A DNA stretch of 64,000 bases, from positions 2,418,001 to 2,482,000 of the forward strand of contig CP085831.1 of the NCBI GenBank assembly GCA_020809705.1, written 5' to 3'. This document shows positions 25,086-36,865 of the stretch, piece by piece. Source of the stretch: Calonectria ilicicola (lineage: Eukaryota > Ascomycota > Sordariomycetes > Hypocreales > Nectriaceae). Position 1 is the stretch's first letter, and the number at the start of each line of letters is the position of its first letter. A program made the position numbers and the translations under genes. A model generated the notes under the pieces. That model saw only the letters and a program-made list of their open reading frames with translations, had not been told where the DNA came from and did no database searches.

Positions 25086-25650
25086 CTATTCAGTCATGCT
25101 CCTAGGTGCTGTTTTCTTCTCAACAAGTATATTGTAGACATATGCGACCCAATCCGCATTGGGCTTTATAGCCCTTAATAATAGTAACCGTAGAATTTGA
25201 TTGTAGTTTCGAGATTCCTGGTGGGAATATGTGCAAAAATGCGATATAACGAAAGACTGTCTAGATGCAAGCAGAAGTCGACCAACCTGGGTGGCCAAAA
25301 CGGTCTTTCCGCTACCTGGACGTCCATGGAGGAGTAAAAGCTTTGTACTTTGGTTGCACCTTAACCAGTCTCGCACCAGTACTGGACTGATTCTGTATCC
25401 AGTGATGTGTCTCCACGTGTTGAGATGCCTCGGCAGGGATACAGTCAGAGATGATGGGTTGAGCGGACCCATCTATGTCGAGACATCTAGCGATCTGAAG
25501 AAACTGGTCTAATGCCCCGCCATTTGTTTCTTTTCCTACCGGCGTGATATGGTTACTGGATAAAGTATTTTTCTCCAGGTCAAAGGCATTTCGGATTGTA
25601 CGCTGCGTATCCAACGCGAAGGTGGCTTTCAGGGACATTCCGTAGCCCAT
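25086..25650 (-). pseudogene. broken NACHT NTPase fragment (NLR relic)
   Basis: Two overlapping minus-strand frames together look like the front of a fungal STAND/NACHT protein. The upstream frame (to 25650) holds an N-terminal-like helix region ending ALDQFLQIARCLDIDG. The downstream frame (25472 to 25086) carries the typical pre-NACHT motif PRHLNTWRHITGYRI and an intact Walker A, LLLHGRPGSGKTVLAT. The two pieces are in different frames with no obvious intron between them, and the coding sequence stops soon after the P-loop, so Walker B, the helical domains and any repeats are missing. I read it as a truncated, frameshifted copy. It lies 0.6 kb downstream of the intact NACHT-WD40 gene on the same strand, suggesting an old duplication or the residue of an NLR cluster. 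Confidence 0.65.
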
Positions 25651-25853
25651 GTACCGATGATAGGTCTAGATTTTAGTGGGAAATAAAGACAAGGGACATT
25701 TATCCTTAAAAGAGTGTATATCATCACAGAAAAGCAGGATAATTGAGGAATATTTAGACTTGAAGACAAATAACGCATGAACCAGGCAGCTGTGCAAAGC
25801 AGACTAACTGGTCGCATGCGTGGCTGTGTATTGTGCATTGACAGTGTGATCAC

Positions 25854-26243
25854 ATGATTTTAGGTACGTAAATATCGCAAAGAAGGTGTATGAAGAGTGT
25901 TTTGTTCACAAAATCAGCAAAAATCATAATTCTAGAATCGTGAACTAGTTTCCGTATCAACTCAACTGTCAAGAGACTCCAGGATGAAGACCCCCAGTAT
26001 GAGTGATCTCAACCAAGACAAACCCTTCCTAGGAACAGAAATATCCCCTCTCATATCCTCTGTAACTCTATTTCTAGATCGCTAAATTGATTCCAGACTT
26101 GGAACATTCTAAACTTCCGCTTGGCGCTAAAAATAGAGCGTAAAGAACAAAGGCTTCAACCACACCTAAAGGTGGTATGTCGAATCTTCTTTGTGAAAAA
26201 AAACCTGCCGCTATCTGAGCTCATCGCCAGTGTGTACGGAGGT
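25854..26243. other. short gap between NACHT relic and NACHT-WD40 gene
   Basis: This is the 3' flank of the NACHT-WD40 gene. I see no gene or distinct repeat here. Confidence 0.5.
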
Positions 26244-29200
26244 TCATGTGTACTTTCTACCCATACACTGCAATGATATAGATATATATATATAGGCTAT
26301 TCTCAAGATACGACCAGATCTGCAGGCTATGAAAATTTCGTGGATGGATATTTGGCAAACCCAATGATGTTCAGGGCGATATTCAACTGGAAGCCACAGA
26401 ATGGGATATCCATTCCATGTAATCCAAGTCTTGCTGGCAGCAATGCCACATCCAGAATAGTCGAGAGTCTGCTTTTCAGTTTGTAACTCTTCAAATGATC
26501 GGGCGCCAGCAAGATCAAGTATCCCTTGATCAGTTATGATATTTGAATCATTTTGGGCGATAGTATGTGACGCATTCGTTTCGAGAGCATAAACACTGGA
26601 CGCTCTTGTTTCGACATCCCAGATAAACACGTACTCGCCTGTTGTTGCCACTATCACCAGGCGTCCGCTGGGTGAAAATGAAACGTGTGTATTCCCACCC
26701 GCTGCTACTTCAGAAGTAATAAAAATTGGGACATTGGGATCATCTATTCGGCGCCAGCTGTTCGCGACAATGTCGTAAAGTAATAGAATACATCGTTGGC
26801 TTGTTCTGTGCCCTCCAGCATGCCCTAATATTGCGAGGAACCGCCCTTTAGGACAAAAGGCGATTCCCCCCACATAATTGAAATGATATGACGGATCCAA
26901 TACCCTCTTCGGACTTGGTCGTAGTGCATCCCAGAGGATCACCACGCTTCTATCCGTGGTGGCTATCCACTGCCGCTGAGGCTGTTTATCATCGGAAATA
27001 GGTTGGTTGGATTCTGAATGGCTTGAATGAGGTGATATCTCGGCGGGAATGATAGTAAATTCAATTCTTTTATATTTTAACTGATCCTTGACCGTCTCTC
27101 GGAGTCGCATGAGTTGTGCCGAGAAATTCGACCGACGATTAGGGTGACCAGAGGATATGGCCACTCGGGGACGTCCCCCCATGCTAAAATTAGAGTATAC
27201 TCTTTTCAACTGCCATGAGTTTATTTTTTTACCGCTAATGGGGTTCCAAATGCTAACTTTATCTTCTGAGGCACTGGCAAGTAGATCGCCGCCAAGTGCC
27301 CAGGAGAAGGTGGCATATCTCCCCAGCTGAAAGGTTGAGGTTAGACAACCGGTGTCTGTATTCCATACTTGAATACGACCATCTTGATGGCTTGCTGCCA
27401 GCAGACTTCTGTTGGCCGAAAGAGATAGTCTGTGGATAGGTTCAGTGGCGACGTGCTGGGCTTGGCTACGTGGGTAAGCTAAAATTCGCGGCAGATCCCA
27501 CAACCGCACTGTGCCATCATCACATCCGACCGCCAGCCGTTGGTTGTTGGAAGAGATGGCCAGGGGACACCCCCAAGAAAATCTGACAGTGATTTGTTGT
27601 AGTAAGGTGAAGGTTGACGCGTCATACAGTTGCACGGTTTCACCCATTGCCATTGCGAGCACATGCCCGTCAGGGGAGAACTCCATCCGTTCGACGCCGG
27701 GAGGTGTGCATGACGAGATAGAGCAGACCTTTTCACATACCTCTGATGTGAAATCCTGAAGCCATATTTCTGCAAGCTCTTCCTTGTGGTCATTGCTTGC
27801 CAGTGCTAGTTTCTGGCTGTTGGGTAAGAAGGCGGCAGCATCAATTTGCTTGCCAGCTAGCCTCTCATGCGGATGCTGATGCTGTCCCGTGCGTACGTCT
27901 AGAACATATTTGAGCGAATTCCACGAAAATATTGCAATCAGTTGACTGTCAGGCGAAAACCTTATTTGCACCAGGTGCTGACCCTCCCCCAATGTGCGCA
28001 TCGTGTTGGTTCTCATCTCCCATAGCTGATTCACGTAGTTGAGCCCCGTTCCATCACCAGACACTATGGCCAACCATTGGCCATCAGGTGAAAAAACTAA
28101 TCTGGAGATATCGCCCAAGACAGATTTTGACAATTCGACAGTGCCTGTATGGTAATTCCACACCTGCAAAAGCTCGGAATCGTCGCTGCGAGAGACACTT
28201 GCCAGCCACTGCCAATCTGGCGACATCACCACTAATTTCAATACATTGCTAAATTCTTGCTTCATAGGCTGCGGGGCGCCATCAGTCGCATCCCATATCT
28301 TGATACGTCCTCCATTGTCATATCCGGACAAGCTCCATGCTGCTATCCGTTGGCTTTCAGGAGCAAAGGACAGTTGTAATCCCGAATCGTATCCAGTTTC
28401 AAGGATCTGGAGGCAGGCATCTTGATGCTCCTCAGTGCCTGCAACCATCTCTATTTCAGGCTTCATATCCAACCACGTTGGCGCATGTTGCAGAAATTTG
28501 CTTCTGACGAGACTCTCTTTTGGACTGAAAACCAGGCCTAAGGCGTATATCTGAAGAGGATATTCCTCAATACATGGCCGAAAGTATTGTATGAACTTGT
28601 GGAGATCGCGTACAAGAGAAAGCAGTTCCAAAACCCCGTCGGATGTGGATTGAGACTATAGAATGTCAGTAGGCACAAATAAATACAATATAACAACCAA
28701 CAGCCATCAACTACATACCTCGAAAAATTGGATCAACCTCAACATACTTGACATCCCATTCGATAAAGCTTGATTGATGCTTAAAGCCTCAACCCAGAAT
28801 AGAATCCTTGTGCTGATAAACCTTTTTAACTCATCTTGCTGGATAACCTGCCGGCCTAATTCCGTATTGCCTTTCTTTTTTGCATCTTTTTCAGCATCAA
28901 TTAGGTGGTCAACCCAGTAAACACAAGAGTAGTAGGCACCTGCTAGTGGATCAGGCGTTGGTTGTTGACTACAAGCATCCTTGACTGTAACCGCAGGATG
29001 GTTCAAGCTGTAGACATCCTTTTTTAAAACATCCATCGCAATAAGAGATCTCTGAAAGACGGAATGGTGTTTTTCTCCCATTTCCTGAACTAAAAATTCC
29101 TTCGCTGACTGGTGCACGAAATATATCGTGTCATCCTTGACTGTCAAAAAAGACCCGCATTCAATGACAATGCCAGGAACATCTTCTGGGTCACTTATGG

Positions 29201-30338
29201 CCTCTTCAAGAGATGCCAGCTCCTGTATCGTGATAGGTCGATATACAGTCATAACTATGGTCAGAACTTTCTGACATAAGTTTGCTGTCTTGCAAGCATT
29301 GACTTGATTCATCATCAACTTATAAAGCGGACCCAGTCCTGCTGGAAACCGTTGCACATCCTCTTTCAAATTCCACTCGGGAGATTTATCTAGCTCGGAA
29401 CATACCAAGGCCACCCATAGAAATGTACCACCCGAGTGGGTATTGAGATAGTTTTGAATAAACAACTCCGTATCATATGTGCACTTCTTTCTTTGGGTCA
29501 ACTTCATCACTCTGTCTTTGATAAAGATATCAACAGCTGATGACACCGAATCTTGATTTAATTCAAGAGATAACGGGACCTTCTGGTTCGCAATTGAAAG
29601 AAGCTCTTCAATGTTACGATGATTGCGCCCTGAGACAATCCATTTGACGGATGATGATGAATTCAAGGTAATGAAGTCTAAAAGGAACTCCAACTCGCTT
29701 GTACACTCATCTAAAGCGTCGATAATGAGGTAAGCATCTTGCAAAACTGGATCCCCTAGCATCATGGACAGAATTTGTGAAATGGATTCAAACGAATTCC
29801 AGTGGTCAATGTCTTGCTGGCTCTTGCCGTGTTGCTGCTCCAGCAGATATGAGGTCAGGGATGGGTTCTGAACGGCAAGAAGATATACAAGACCCCTCAA
29901 CACTGAAGCTGCATTGCTTGTCTTCGTGTTGGTTGCTTCACATAAGAAGTACGCCATCAAGATTTGACTATCCGGATTCTTCAGCTTTGTGATGGGTTCC
30001 AGCTCGTTGATGATACCACACATCAACATTGTTTTTCCCTTCCCAGGGTTGCCTTTTATCCAAAGCAGCCGACATTCTTCATCATCACGCCACTGCTGGA
30101 ATTCGGGGCTGTGTAGCACCCACTGGTAGGAGTCTACCAGAAGCCCTCCCTTTTTTCTCTCTATACGGGCCTTATCTAGACGAGGGTCGGTCTGTCTCCG
30201 GAGATTCGCAAGACATTCGTCGATATCATCTTGTTCCGTCGTTTCATTACTTTTGTTGTGATAATTGTATGTTATATTGTTTCCCACGTGCACAATCGCA
30301 TGATCCCTAGCATTGATGTCGCCTGTTTGGTTTGACAT
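26244..30338 (-). CDS. NACHT-WD40 STAND protein (fungal NLR-like receptor)
   Basis: An intact two-exon gene, 30338-28719 and 28655-26244, joined in phase across a 62-base GTATGT...CTATAG intron; product about 1343 residues. The start is the ATG at 30338; an upstream in-frame GTG is not used. Residues 6-27 form a short motif rich in N, G and H (GDINARDHAIVHVGNN), then the pre-NACHT region and NACHT domain with Walker A GNPGKGKT (96-103) and Walker B YLIIDALDEC (203-212). The second exon encodes about ten to twelve degenerate WD40 repeats (DGTVRLWDLP, DGRIQVWNTDTG, GEYVFIWDVET). This architecture is that of fungal NLR-like proteins, including the HET-E/HNWD incompatibility genes, which detect non-self and trigger cell death. 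No conventional HET, PNP or lipase effector precedes the NACHT domain. The repeats diverge from one another, unlike fast-evolving HNWD repeats. Confidence 0.88.
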
Positions 30339-31937
30339 GTTTGCTCCCAACGGCTTCACGGATCATACTATAACCTGCTCGTCGACTTCGTATCGGCATC
30401 CAGGACGAGATACGGTGGCTGTCGACTTTGGCGTGATTATTGAAGAAAGAACAGACTCAGGTCTCAGTCTTGTTCGTTAGTGCCTTGATGACACACACCT
30501 CAGTTATGCAATATCTGTTAGGCCTATATGGGGGCCCTGATAAACGATATTGTCATAAGATGAGTTGGAGAATTCTGTACGAGACAGACCCAACAATACC
30601 GCGTCGGCTATCACAATTGATTGTTTTCTCCGACGATACCGCAAAGCTCTAGGAAACTAGTCCGCCGAATATAATCGCAAGTTTATTTTCTAACCTGCTG
30701 TCCTATATTTTCCTTAATAGAAGACAAAACTAATTACTCTAAGCGGTGTATTCCTCCCCACTTTCAAGCAGTGGCTTGGAACAGGTGGCCATTGCAACGG
30801 TCCACTAAGCGCCCTGCCATAGCTCATTATTTCATAATAAAAACATGACGTTTTAGTATTTCTCAATCATCATAACAACTATTTCAGGCCACTCAAATCA
30901 ATGTATGTGCCCTTTGGCCGCGAGTTATGGTGACATGGGTTGCAAGCTATGCTATGGGTTGGTGTTCGAATCAGTGGGTTAGGGTTAGGGTTATGGCAAA
31001 ATTACAATATCACGTATAGATCAAACCAATTGCTGAGATGAAAGAATACCAAATTTATCTCAATTGTTTAAATAAATCGATGCCGACGAAAAATGGCTAA
31101 CTCTATCTGAGTTGGAAAGAAATCCCCTTACCTGATCTGCTAACTGAATCCACCTACCCTACAGAGACATCACTCCGGTCGACACATGAAACTCTAGTTA
31201 GTCCTAAACTGGGTCACCGTGATCCACCAACAAGTTCATGAGTTCTATGTGTGAACTTGATATTTTAATGTCGATATGTCTCGACTCCCCGAAGAAAATA
31301 ATCCTCATGCCCCGGTTGTTGAAAGATTTGGCCTAAGCAGAGACCTCCATCATTTCCACCCGACATCTTTGCGAAATCCTCCATTGGTTTCATTTTGACC
31401 AGCAAGAGATCAACTTAGTAGAAAGTCCACTCTGGATTGGCTTGATATTATCATAGATGTGAACCGACGTGATGGTGAAAGGTTTCTAGTGATAATAACT
31501 TAAGAAAGAAGTTCACAATTGATTTTTTCAGCCAGTGGCGGGTATCTATGTGGATTGATTTAACCACAATAAAATCAAACAATTCTGATTCTCACTTCTT
31601 GATTTGCGTATTTGAAAAAAAAAAAAGAACTGATCTATCGAGGTAAATTTAATGCAACTCAATTTGTACTCTAGTAATCCAGGTAAAGTGCCGAGCACCA
31701 TGCACACATGAACACAAGTCTTTCATATATGTCTATTTCAAAGCCTCTCCAATGTTTTTGTACTGCGATATACAAATGAATTTTAAATATGGTGCGTAAA
31801 GCGGTGACTTTTATAAGTATAAGGAAATATTTCCCGCAAGTGAATCTCAGGAGTATCTGGTGTTTGGGATAATGTCAGTATTAGGAAATCCGACTACCCT
31901 GAGAGAATGCTTACTGGCATCGGAATCTTTCGCTCAT
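30339..31937. other. AT-rich intergenic region with telomere-like repeat
   Basis: This holds the NLR promoter and a telomere-like repeat at 30976-30993. I see no gene. A poly-A tract lies around 31615-31626. Confidence 0.5.
30976..30993 (+). repeat. interstitial telomere-like repeat (three TTAGGG units)
   Basis: The bases read GGGTTAGGGTTAGGGTTA, about 0.64 kb upstream of the NACHT-WD40 start. Like the copy at 736-750 it is followed closely by GGGTTATGG or GTTATGG, so the two may share an origin. Confidence 0.8.
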
Positions 31938-32162
31938 TTATGATTCCATTGAAATGATCAATAGCTCCTTCATGAGAGAGTCGAGCTCACCTCGGCCCTT
32001 TGTATGAGGCATACCTTCTTGATTTGTGCTTTCAACATGATTGCTGGGCTGAAAACGAGATTCAAGATTTCGGCCAGCTCCGTGCATGAGGTGCAAATCC
32101 CTGATAGTAGCAGCTACAGAGGTCCTGGAAAGAGCTAAGATGAAAAGAAATGAGGTTTTCAT
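31938..32162 (-). CDS. small secreted protein candidate, unrecognised
   Basis: A 74-residue single-exon frame. The start at 32162 was chosen because it sits in a good context (CCCGTCAAC-ATG) and gives a clear secretion signal, MKTSFLFILALSRTSVAAT. The mature part is about 55 residues, without cysteines, mildly basic in the middle and ending in a short hydrophobic stretch. I do not recognise a family. Without cysteines it is not a typical disulfide-rich effector. The frame continues upstream of the chosen start but without protein character. It lies in an AT-rich, gene-poor stretch, so it may be an unexpressed frame; the signal peptide and start context are the only support. Confidence 0.35.
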   Translation of the reverse strand: MKTSFLFILALSRTSVAATIRDLHLMHGAGRNLESRFQPSNHVESTNQEGMPHTKGRGELDSLMKELLIISMES

Positions 32163-34054
32163 GTTGACGGGACTTGCTAAAACAAACGAATGGAAGTCCC
32201 AAGGACAAAATGGCTTGGAAACCGAATTTGGGCTTGGCATTTGAAGAGCATGTGGATGAAAGGCAACATTTAATACTTCTTTGGTATAGATTAGTCACTA
32301 CAGCTACCGCATAGGCTGATATCGGCTCCTTCATTTGGAATAGCAGATTGAATATCGTGACTGTGATCAGTGATAAGTACTCTGCCGATGTCTCAGACAG
32401 ATGAGCTTGTGGTACACGAGAGGATATATAGGACTGACTTTCTTTTTCACTGTTCAAATGACATTGCTTTTCCGAATAAGACGTCTCTAATAAGGTATCA
32501 TCAACAGCCTCATAGAATCAAGCACAATTTGACCGATAAAGTGAAATTGTAGATGGGATGATATCGTGGTGGCTGATGTCTCGGAACTTGATTTCTTTTG
32601 GTGTTCCTGAATGACATCGCCCATGGCCTTCCAAGAAACGGGACTGGACAAGAACCTATTCTTACTAACTCAGGGCATATATTACATTGGCCCATTAAAT
32701 GAATTGCGATTTAATATTTTTATGCCTCTGACAACCTTTGAGGTATTGTCATTGAAATTTAGGCTTGGTTAGTTGTAGTCTTCATATTATACTTTGTAGG
32801 TGAATTTTAAAACAAGCTGGCAAATGGTCGCTTGGAAGAGTATAACACGGCAAGGTAAAGTACTGCAGGTGAGAAAACGGTAGAGTCTCAAAGGCTGAAG
32901 TAAATATGGGTAGATGACCCTATCAGACGTATCGAAGATGTTTCATTTCTTAATTTCATATCGGCCCGATAGAATCTGAATCATAATTCAGGTCAGCAAA
33001 ATGCGCTTAAAACAATACACTCACTAGTATTTGCCGCAGACGCTCCGTTCTTATGCTTAAATTTATAATCACTTGCTGCATATACATATACCGTACGGCA
33101 GAAAGGGTACAGGCTGCCACTTTGCCATCGCATCTCGTAGGCAAGAACAATCGGAGTGCTCCCTAGCCTAGGTCGAGCTGCCTCTCACAGGGGATATCCA
33201 ACCAAAACACATAATCACTTGCTGCAGAACAATGAGGTTCGTGAGGGAGATGCTGGGCGCCGCATGGACGCGTTGAAATCCTGTCTAGGATCATTGTACT
33301 TTTATTTAAATTGGGTCTTGAATGGCGTGCGTGATAGGAATCTTGTCTCATGGCTAGAACAACCACGTTATAAGGTTCATAAAATAAAACTTCAACAGTA
33401 GGTCTTTCAAGCAATCTCAAAGACAAAATGGCAATGCCTCAAAAATTAACTTTTTCTATAAAAAGAAAAATTATCATTTGGCCCTAATCCCAGGAATCCC
33501 AACGTGATAGTCTAAATTCACTCGAATAATAACATCTCGAGGGAATACCACTTGCTGCCAGACCTGACGAGACATTTGGAAAGCTGTTGTTTATAGGACA
33601 ATCTAGGTATTATTTTAAGTGCAACTTGAGAGCTCTAGCAGCGTAAACTACTCTTATAGCTAGGTTATGTTGGCCAATAGCAATATTTTGGTATTGCCAT
33701 GCCACGTTTCACACGAACGGTGACCAAAGCGGCCTTTCATAGTAAGCCAGGAGGCTCATATAAGAATCCCCCAAGATCTCATCAGTGGGAAGAGAGCATT
33801 TTAATTCACCAAAGCAACAATCCCGCACTACACAACGGTTGACCACACCCTAGAGAAGCAGCCGGCGCCTTGGAAACATATTAGTTTTGTCTCTGACTCA
33901 ATACTACAACAATGGAACGCAGAGGAGATGCCTTTGCTTACCGCGCCGGGGTTTTTGTCGGTAGTGTTATTACGAAATTATTGCTGCTTATCACAGATCA
34001 CCCCATTTTTTTCTCCTTGGAGTTGTAACGGTCTTTCTCACTAGGACTGCCTGT
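32163..34054. other. AT-rich, gene-poor intergenic region
   Basis: I see no convincing gene. Several short frames overlap on both strands (32062-32457, 33156-33426) without recognisable content. The right end probably carries the 5' leader of the TM2 gene; an ATG at 33912 opens a frame that does not join it in phase. Confidence 0.45.
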
Positions 34055-34435
34055 ATGTTCGCGACCATTAGTAAGCAAACATCCTTTTTAAAATATTATT
34101 GGACTCAATATATTAACTATGGTTGTGTTGTAGATGATGGCGGTCAGGCTCGTCTACAAAGCCTGTTTACAAGATCATGGGGCGGCTTTGACGAACGCCC
34201 TATGACTGACAAGTGTTATGAACAGAAACGTACTGCGATGATTCTTGCGTTACTTTTTGGCACGCTGGGCGCAGATAAATGGCATGCTCGCCACTGGGCC
34301 TTAGCTGCCTTCAACACGGTGACTTTGAGAGGTGCTGGATTGTGGTCATTCATCGACGTCATACTCTGGATGGTGGGCGGGATTTATGGCACGCCTGATT
34401 GCCCCGGTGGTAGCCCGAATGGCTGGGCCTATTAA
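34055..34435 (+). CDS. small TM2-domain membrane protein
   Basis: Two exons, 34055-34070 and 34134-34435, give a 105-residue protein. The 63-base intron has a good donor (GTAAGC), a branch-like TTAACTAT and acceptor TTGTAG, and joins in phase 1. The C-terminal 60 residues match the TM2 domain pattern: a short polar lead (YEQKRTAMILALLFGTLGAD), a turn with WHARHWALAAFN, then GAGLWSFIDVILWMVGGIYG, that is two membrane segments joined by a short loop containing the conserved D. TM2 proteins sit in membranes; their function is poorly known. The intron length is a multiple of three and holds no stop, so an unspliced transcript would also be coding. The domain call is fairly sure; the exact start is not. 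Confidence 0.6.
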   Translation: MFATISKQTSFLKYYWTQYINYGCVVDDGGQARLQSLFTRSWGGFDERPMTDKCYEQKRTAMILALLFGTLGADKWHARHWALAAFNTVTLRGAGLWSFIDVILWMVGGIYGTPDCPGGSPNGWAY

Positions 34436-35630
34436 CATGCACATAGATATGGATGGATTTGAGAAGCACAAAATCAGGTGAACGCCACCCATAAGCTTCT
34501 GGGTCATTTGGACTACTCAAACTCCCAGAGTTTCTCGTTTGGTAGAATAAAGCGAAGCAGTCGACATATTGACGTTTGATCGTCAAGGTATTATCTCTGT
34601 CTATTTTGTCACGTAAGCTGAGGTGCCAACTTGTCTCGAATGTACATGCATCTTGTGAAAAAGTATTTAGACAGCTCCAATTTAGCCCTCCAGCGCTCTT
34701 CATCAACAGAAAAGCTATATCTTCAGTCACTGGTACTCGACACCTGAGAGTTTGCCTCTAACCTGAATCTTGGTGAAATTAGTGGCGGGCATGAGAAAAC
34801 TTTAAAAAGAAACATAAAAAAAAAGATTTGGAGGTCAGGGCAAATTCAAATAATGCGGATTCGCTGGGTTTTACCGAGAAACTGGTCTGTTACATTTTTT
34901 TCTCAACACTTGTCTTGCACCAGCCGAAAATTCACTTTTGGCATTCATTTAGACTGCATCTAGGGATGGATATGGCAAGGCGCCACTCCAAGCCTTTGTC
35001 TATCCAACACGTCTATTGGTCCCATGGTCGCCGCATGGTGTGTGGCGCGTGGCTTGTGTCTCGTGTCCACTCTAGTGCCCATGCGCTATACCGTGTCGAG
35101 GTCTGGGGCTCGTCGGTGTTGGCATGGTCTCAATCTACCCATCAGTGGCATGGCCTCGACCGCGTTCTATCTTTCAGCCGTAGTCTCAGCTTCTCAGCTG
35201 AGATGATGCCTGGAGATTATCTATCCAAACAAAAAAAACCCGAATGACGCCCGCATACTTCACGGTGAACAAGCAAACGTGTTGTTGTGATGCCATGGCA
35301 GAAGATACAAGGTGAAGTTGTCCTCAGGTATACTAAAATGACTCAGTCCGTATCTGTCTGGTTCGTGATTTTGCAGAGCCAGAGGGAGAACGATGACAAA
35401 CCACGGTGAGATCCCAACATTGCTCCTAGATGTCTTGTCCCAACACTAGCGATCAACCGGTCGCTATCCCTGCAGCAGCCACAATATCGCCTGAATTCTA
35501 CTAGCAAGAGTCGGCCCCACGAGTACAAATACAAAGGATTGCATCGTCTTGGCAGTCCCAAGAGTCTTGGCAACCCAAATCCATCTACCTTTCAAACGCC
35601 ACGACGAAAAGACGATTCACGCTTTCCAAA
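34436..35630. other. intergenic region, TM2 gene to secreted-protein relic
   Basis: The 139-codon frame at 34828-35247 lacks recognisable content. A GC-rich patch at 34980-35210 stands out from its AT-rich surroundings and may be an old insertion or a degraded exon. Confidence 0.4.
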
Positions 35631-36170
35631 ATGCGCTTCTCATGCATTGTCGCATTGGCCATAAGTGCCACAGCTGCTGCCGCCCCAGTCGGATTCTCTC
35701 CCATCATCCCCAAGCCCTCAGCTGTCTACTCCTTGAAAGATATTTCAAGCATGGACTTTACTGCTCATCCCGGTTCGCTTACAATCTGGTTCAATGCACA
35801 ATAGTTGGCTAGTTGGTCCGACTTATCGCCCAACACAGTCATATCGATGTTCTCGAGGCTTTGCCGTCATACTGGAACTGGGATCAATTCAACTTTTAGA
35901 GAGGAACTTTCGCGTCTTGACTTGGACGCATGGTGGAATGAACTTGGGGCATTTTGCAAATTGGCTTAATTCGATGTGAACCATTTATGATGCAATGGTA
36001 CATATTACACCAACAACCAACGATACCGTCCCAGTTTATGTACTCGAATTAAAACATGAAAGCCACGACGATGGCCGAATTTACAATTTCTTAAATTTGA
36101 CGAGTGTGACGCTAAAATTGATGTGCCTGACGGTCCATTCTTTAGGAGCATTGCTGCAAGTCGGATTTAA
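35631..36170 (+). pseudogene. frameshifted relic of a small secreted protein gene
   Basis: The start at 35631 (MRFSCIVALAISATAAAAPVG) is a perfect secretion signal, and the frame runs 57 codons to a TAG at 35802. Beyond that, protein-like stretches continue in other frames: WNWDQFNF and ERNFRVL with HGGMNLGHF around 35870-35960, PVYVLELKHESHDDG at about 36033-36077, and FDECDAKIDVPDGPFF ending at the TAA of 36168-36170, back in the starting frame. This mosaic of frames, all reading like one small beta-rich secreted protein of about 150-170 residues, is what a gene with several indels looks like. An intact gene with unusual introns is less likely because splice signals are missing at the breaks. 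I do not recognise the family by name. Confidence 0.5.
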
Positions 36171-36865
36171 AATTTCTCGTGATAACTCTTTAGCATAGAG
36201 AATGCTACTCAGTTTCAATACTAGATGGAGATCAATCACTCTGGCTATATTATTTCCAACATGGAACGAGTTTGAGATTTTAGACTGATGCTGGTCAAGA
36301 CTCACCCAAGTGATGGCTCATTCATCTTCTCCAGCCCATCAATACTAGTCCTGGGATTGTTTTGCACGTGTTGATCATATCCAGCTCGCTACTTATGGCG
36401 TCACGTACGCAGTCGCATGCAAACACCATTTGTTCTGAACGGTATTAATCGCTTCCTTAGCGCTAGTCAACTAGAAACGCACTTAGCATCCAGATAACGT
36501 GTTTATAGAGTCGTTTGGCGGTATTTAAGCAATAGTTTAGAAGGGGTGATGAATGGGAGAATGCTTAAATAATTACTAATGGTGGAATTCTTTTGGTTGA
36601 ACCCCCTTGGATGAATACAACATAAATTCTCGTCTAAGCATTCATGTCGCTTGGTTTGTCAATGGCTGACCGAAACGAAGACACAACAAGCACCCGACAT
36701 CAGTCGAGCCGTCCGGCCGAAGGATACTCGTTTCTTGGTCTCACAAAATTAATTCGATGCGTTCTGCAGCTGCAGAATAGTGTATTGTGTGTGCGATTAC
36801 TCTATGAATCGCAAGTAGTTGAGCATTGGGGGGCTGATAGTGGGAGACTTAGCCGCGCGCATTCT
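36171..36865. other. gap between secreted-protein relic and HNH relic
   Basis: This is the shared 3' flank of two converging broken genes. I see no gene in it. Confidence 0.45.

Noticed and set aside
33156..33426. Two overlapping antisense frames of 81 and 87 codons
   Set aside because: No domain, no start context and no conservation signal that I can see.
34828..35247. 139-codon frame in a GC-rich patch, also read as a 60-codon frame at 35024-35206
   Set aside because: The patch contrasts with its surroundings, but neither frame shows a domain, signal or splice support; it may be a remnant, but I cannot say of what.
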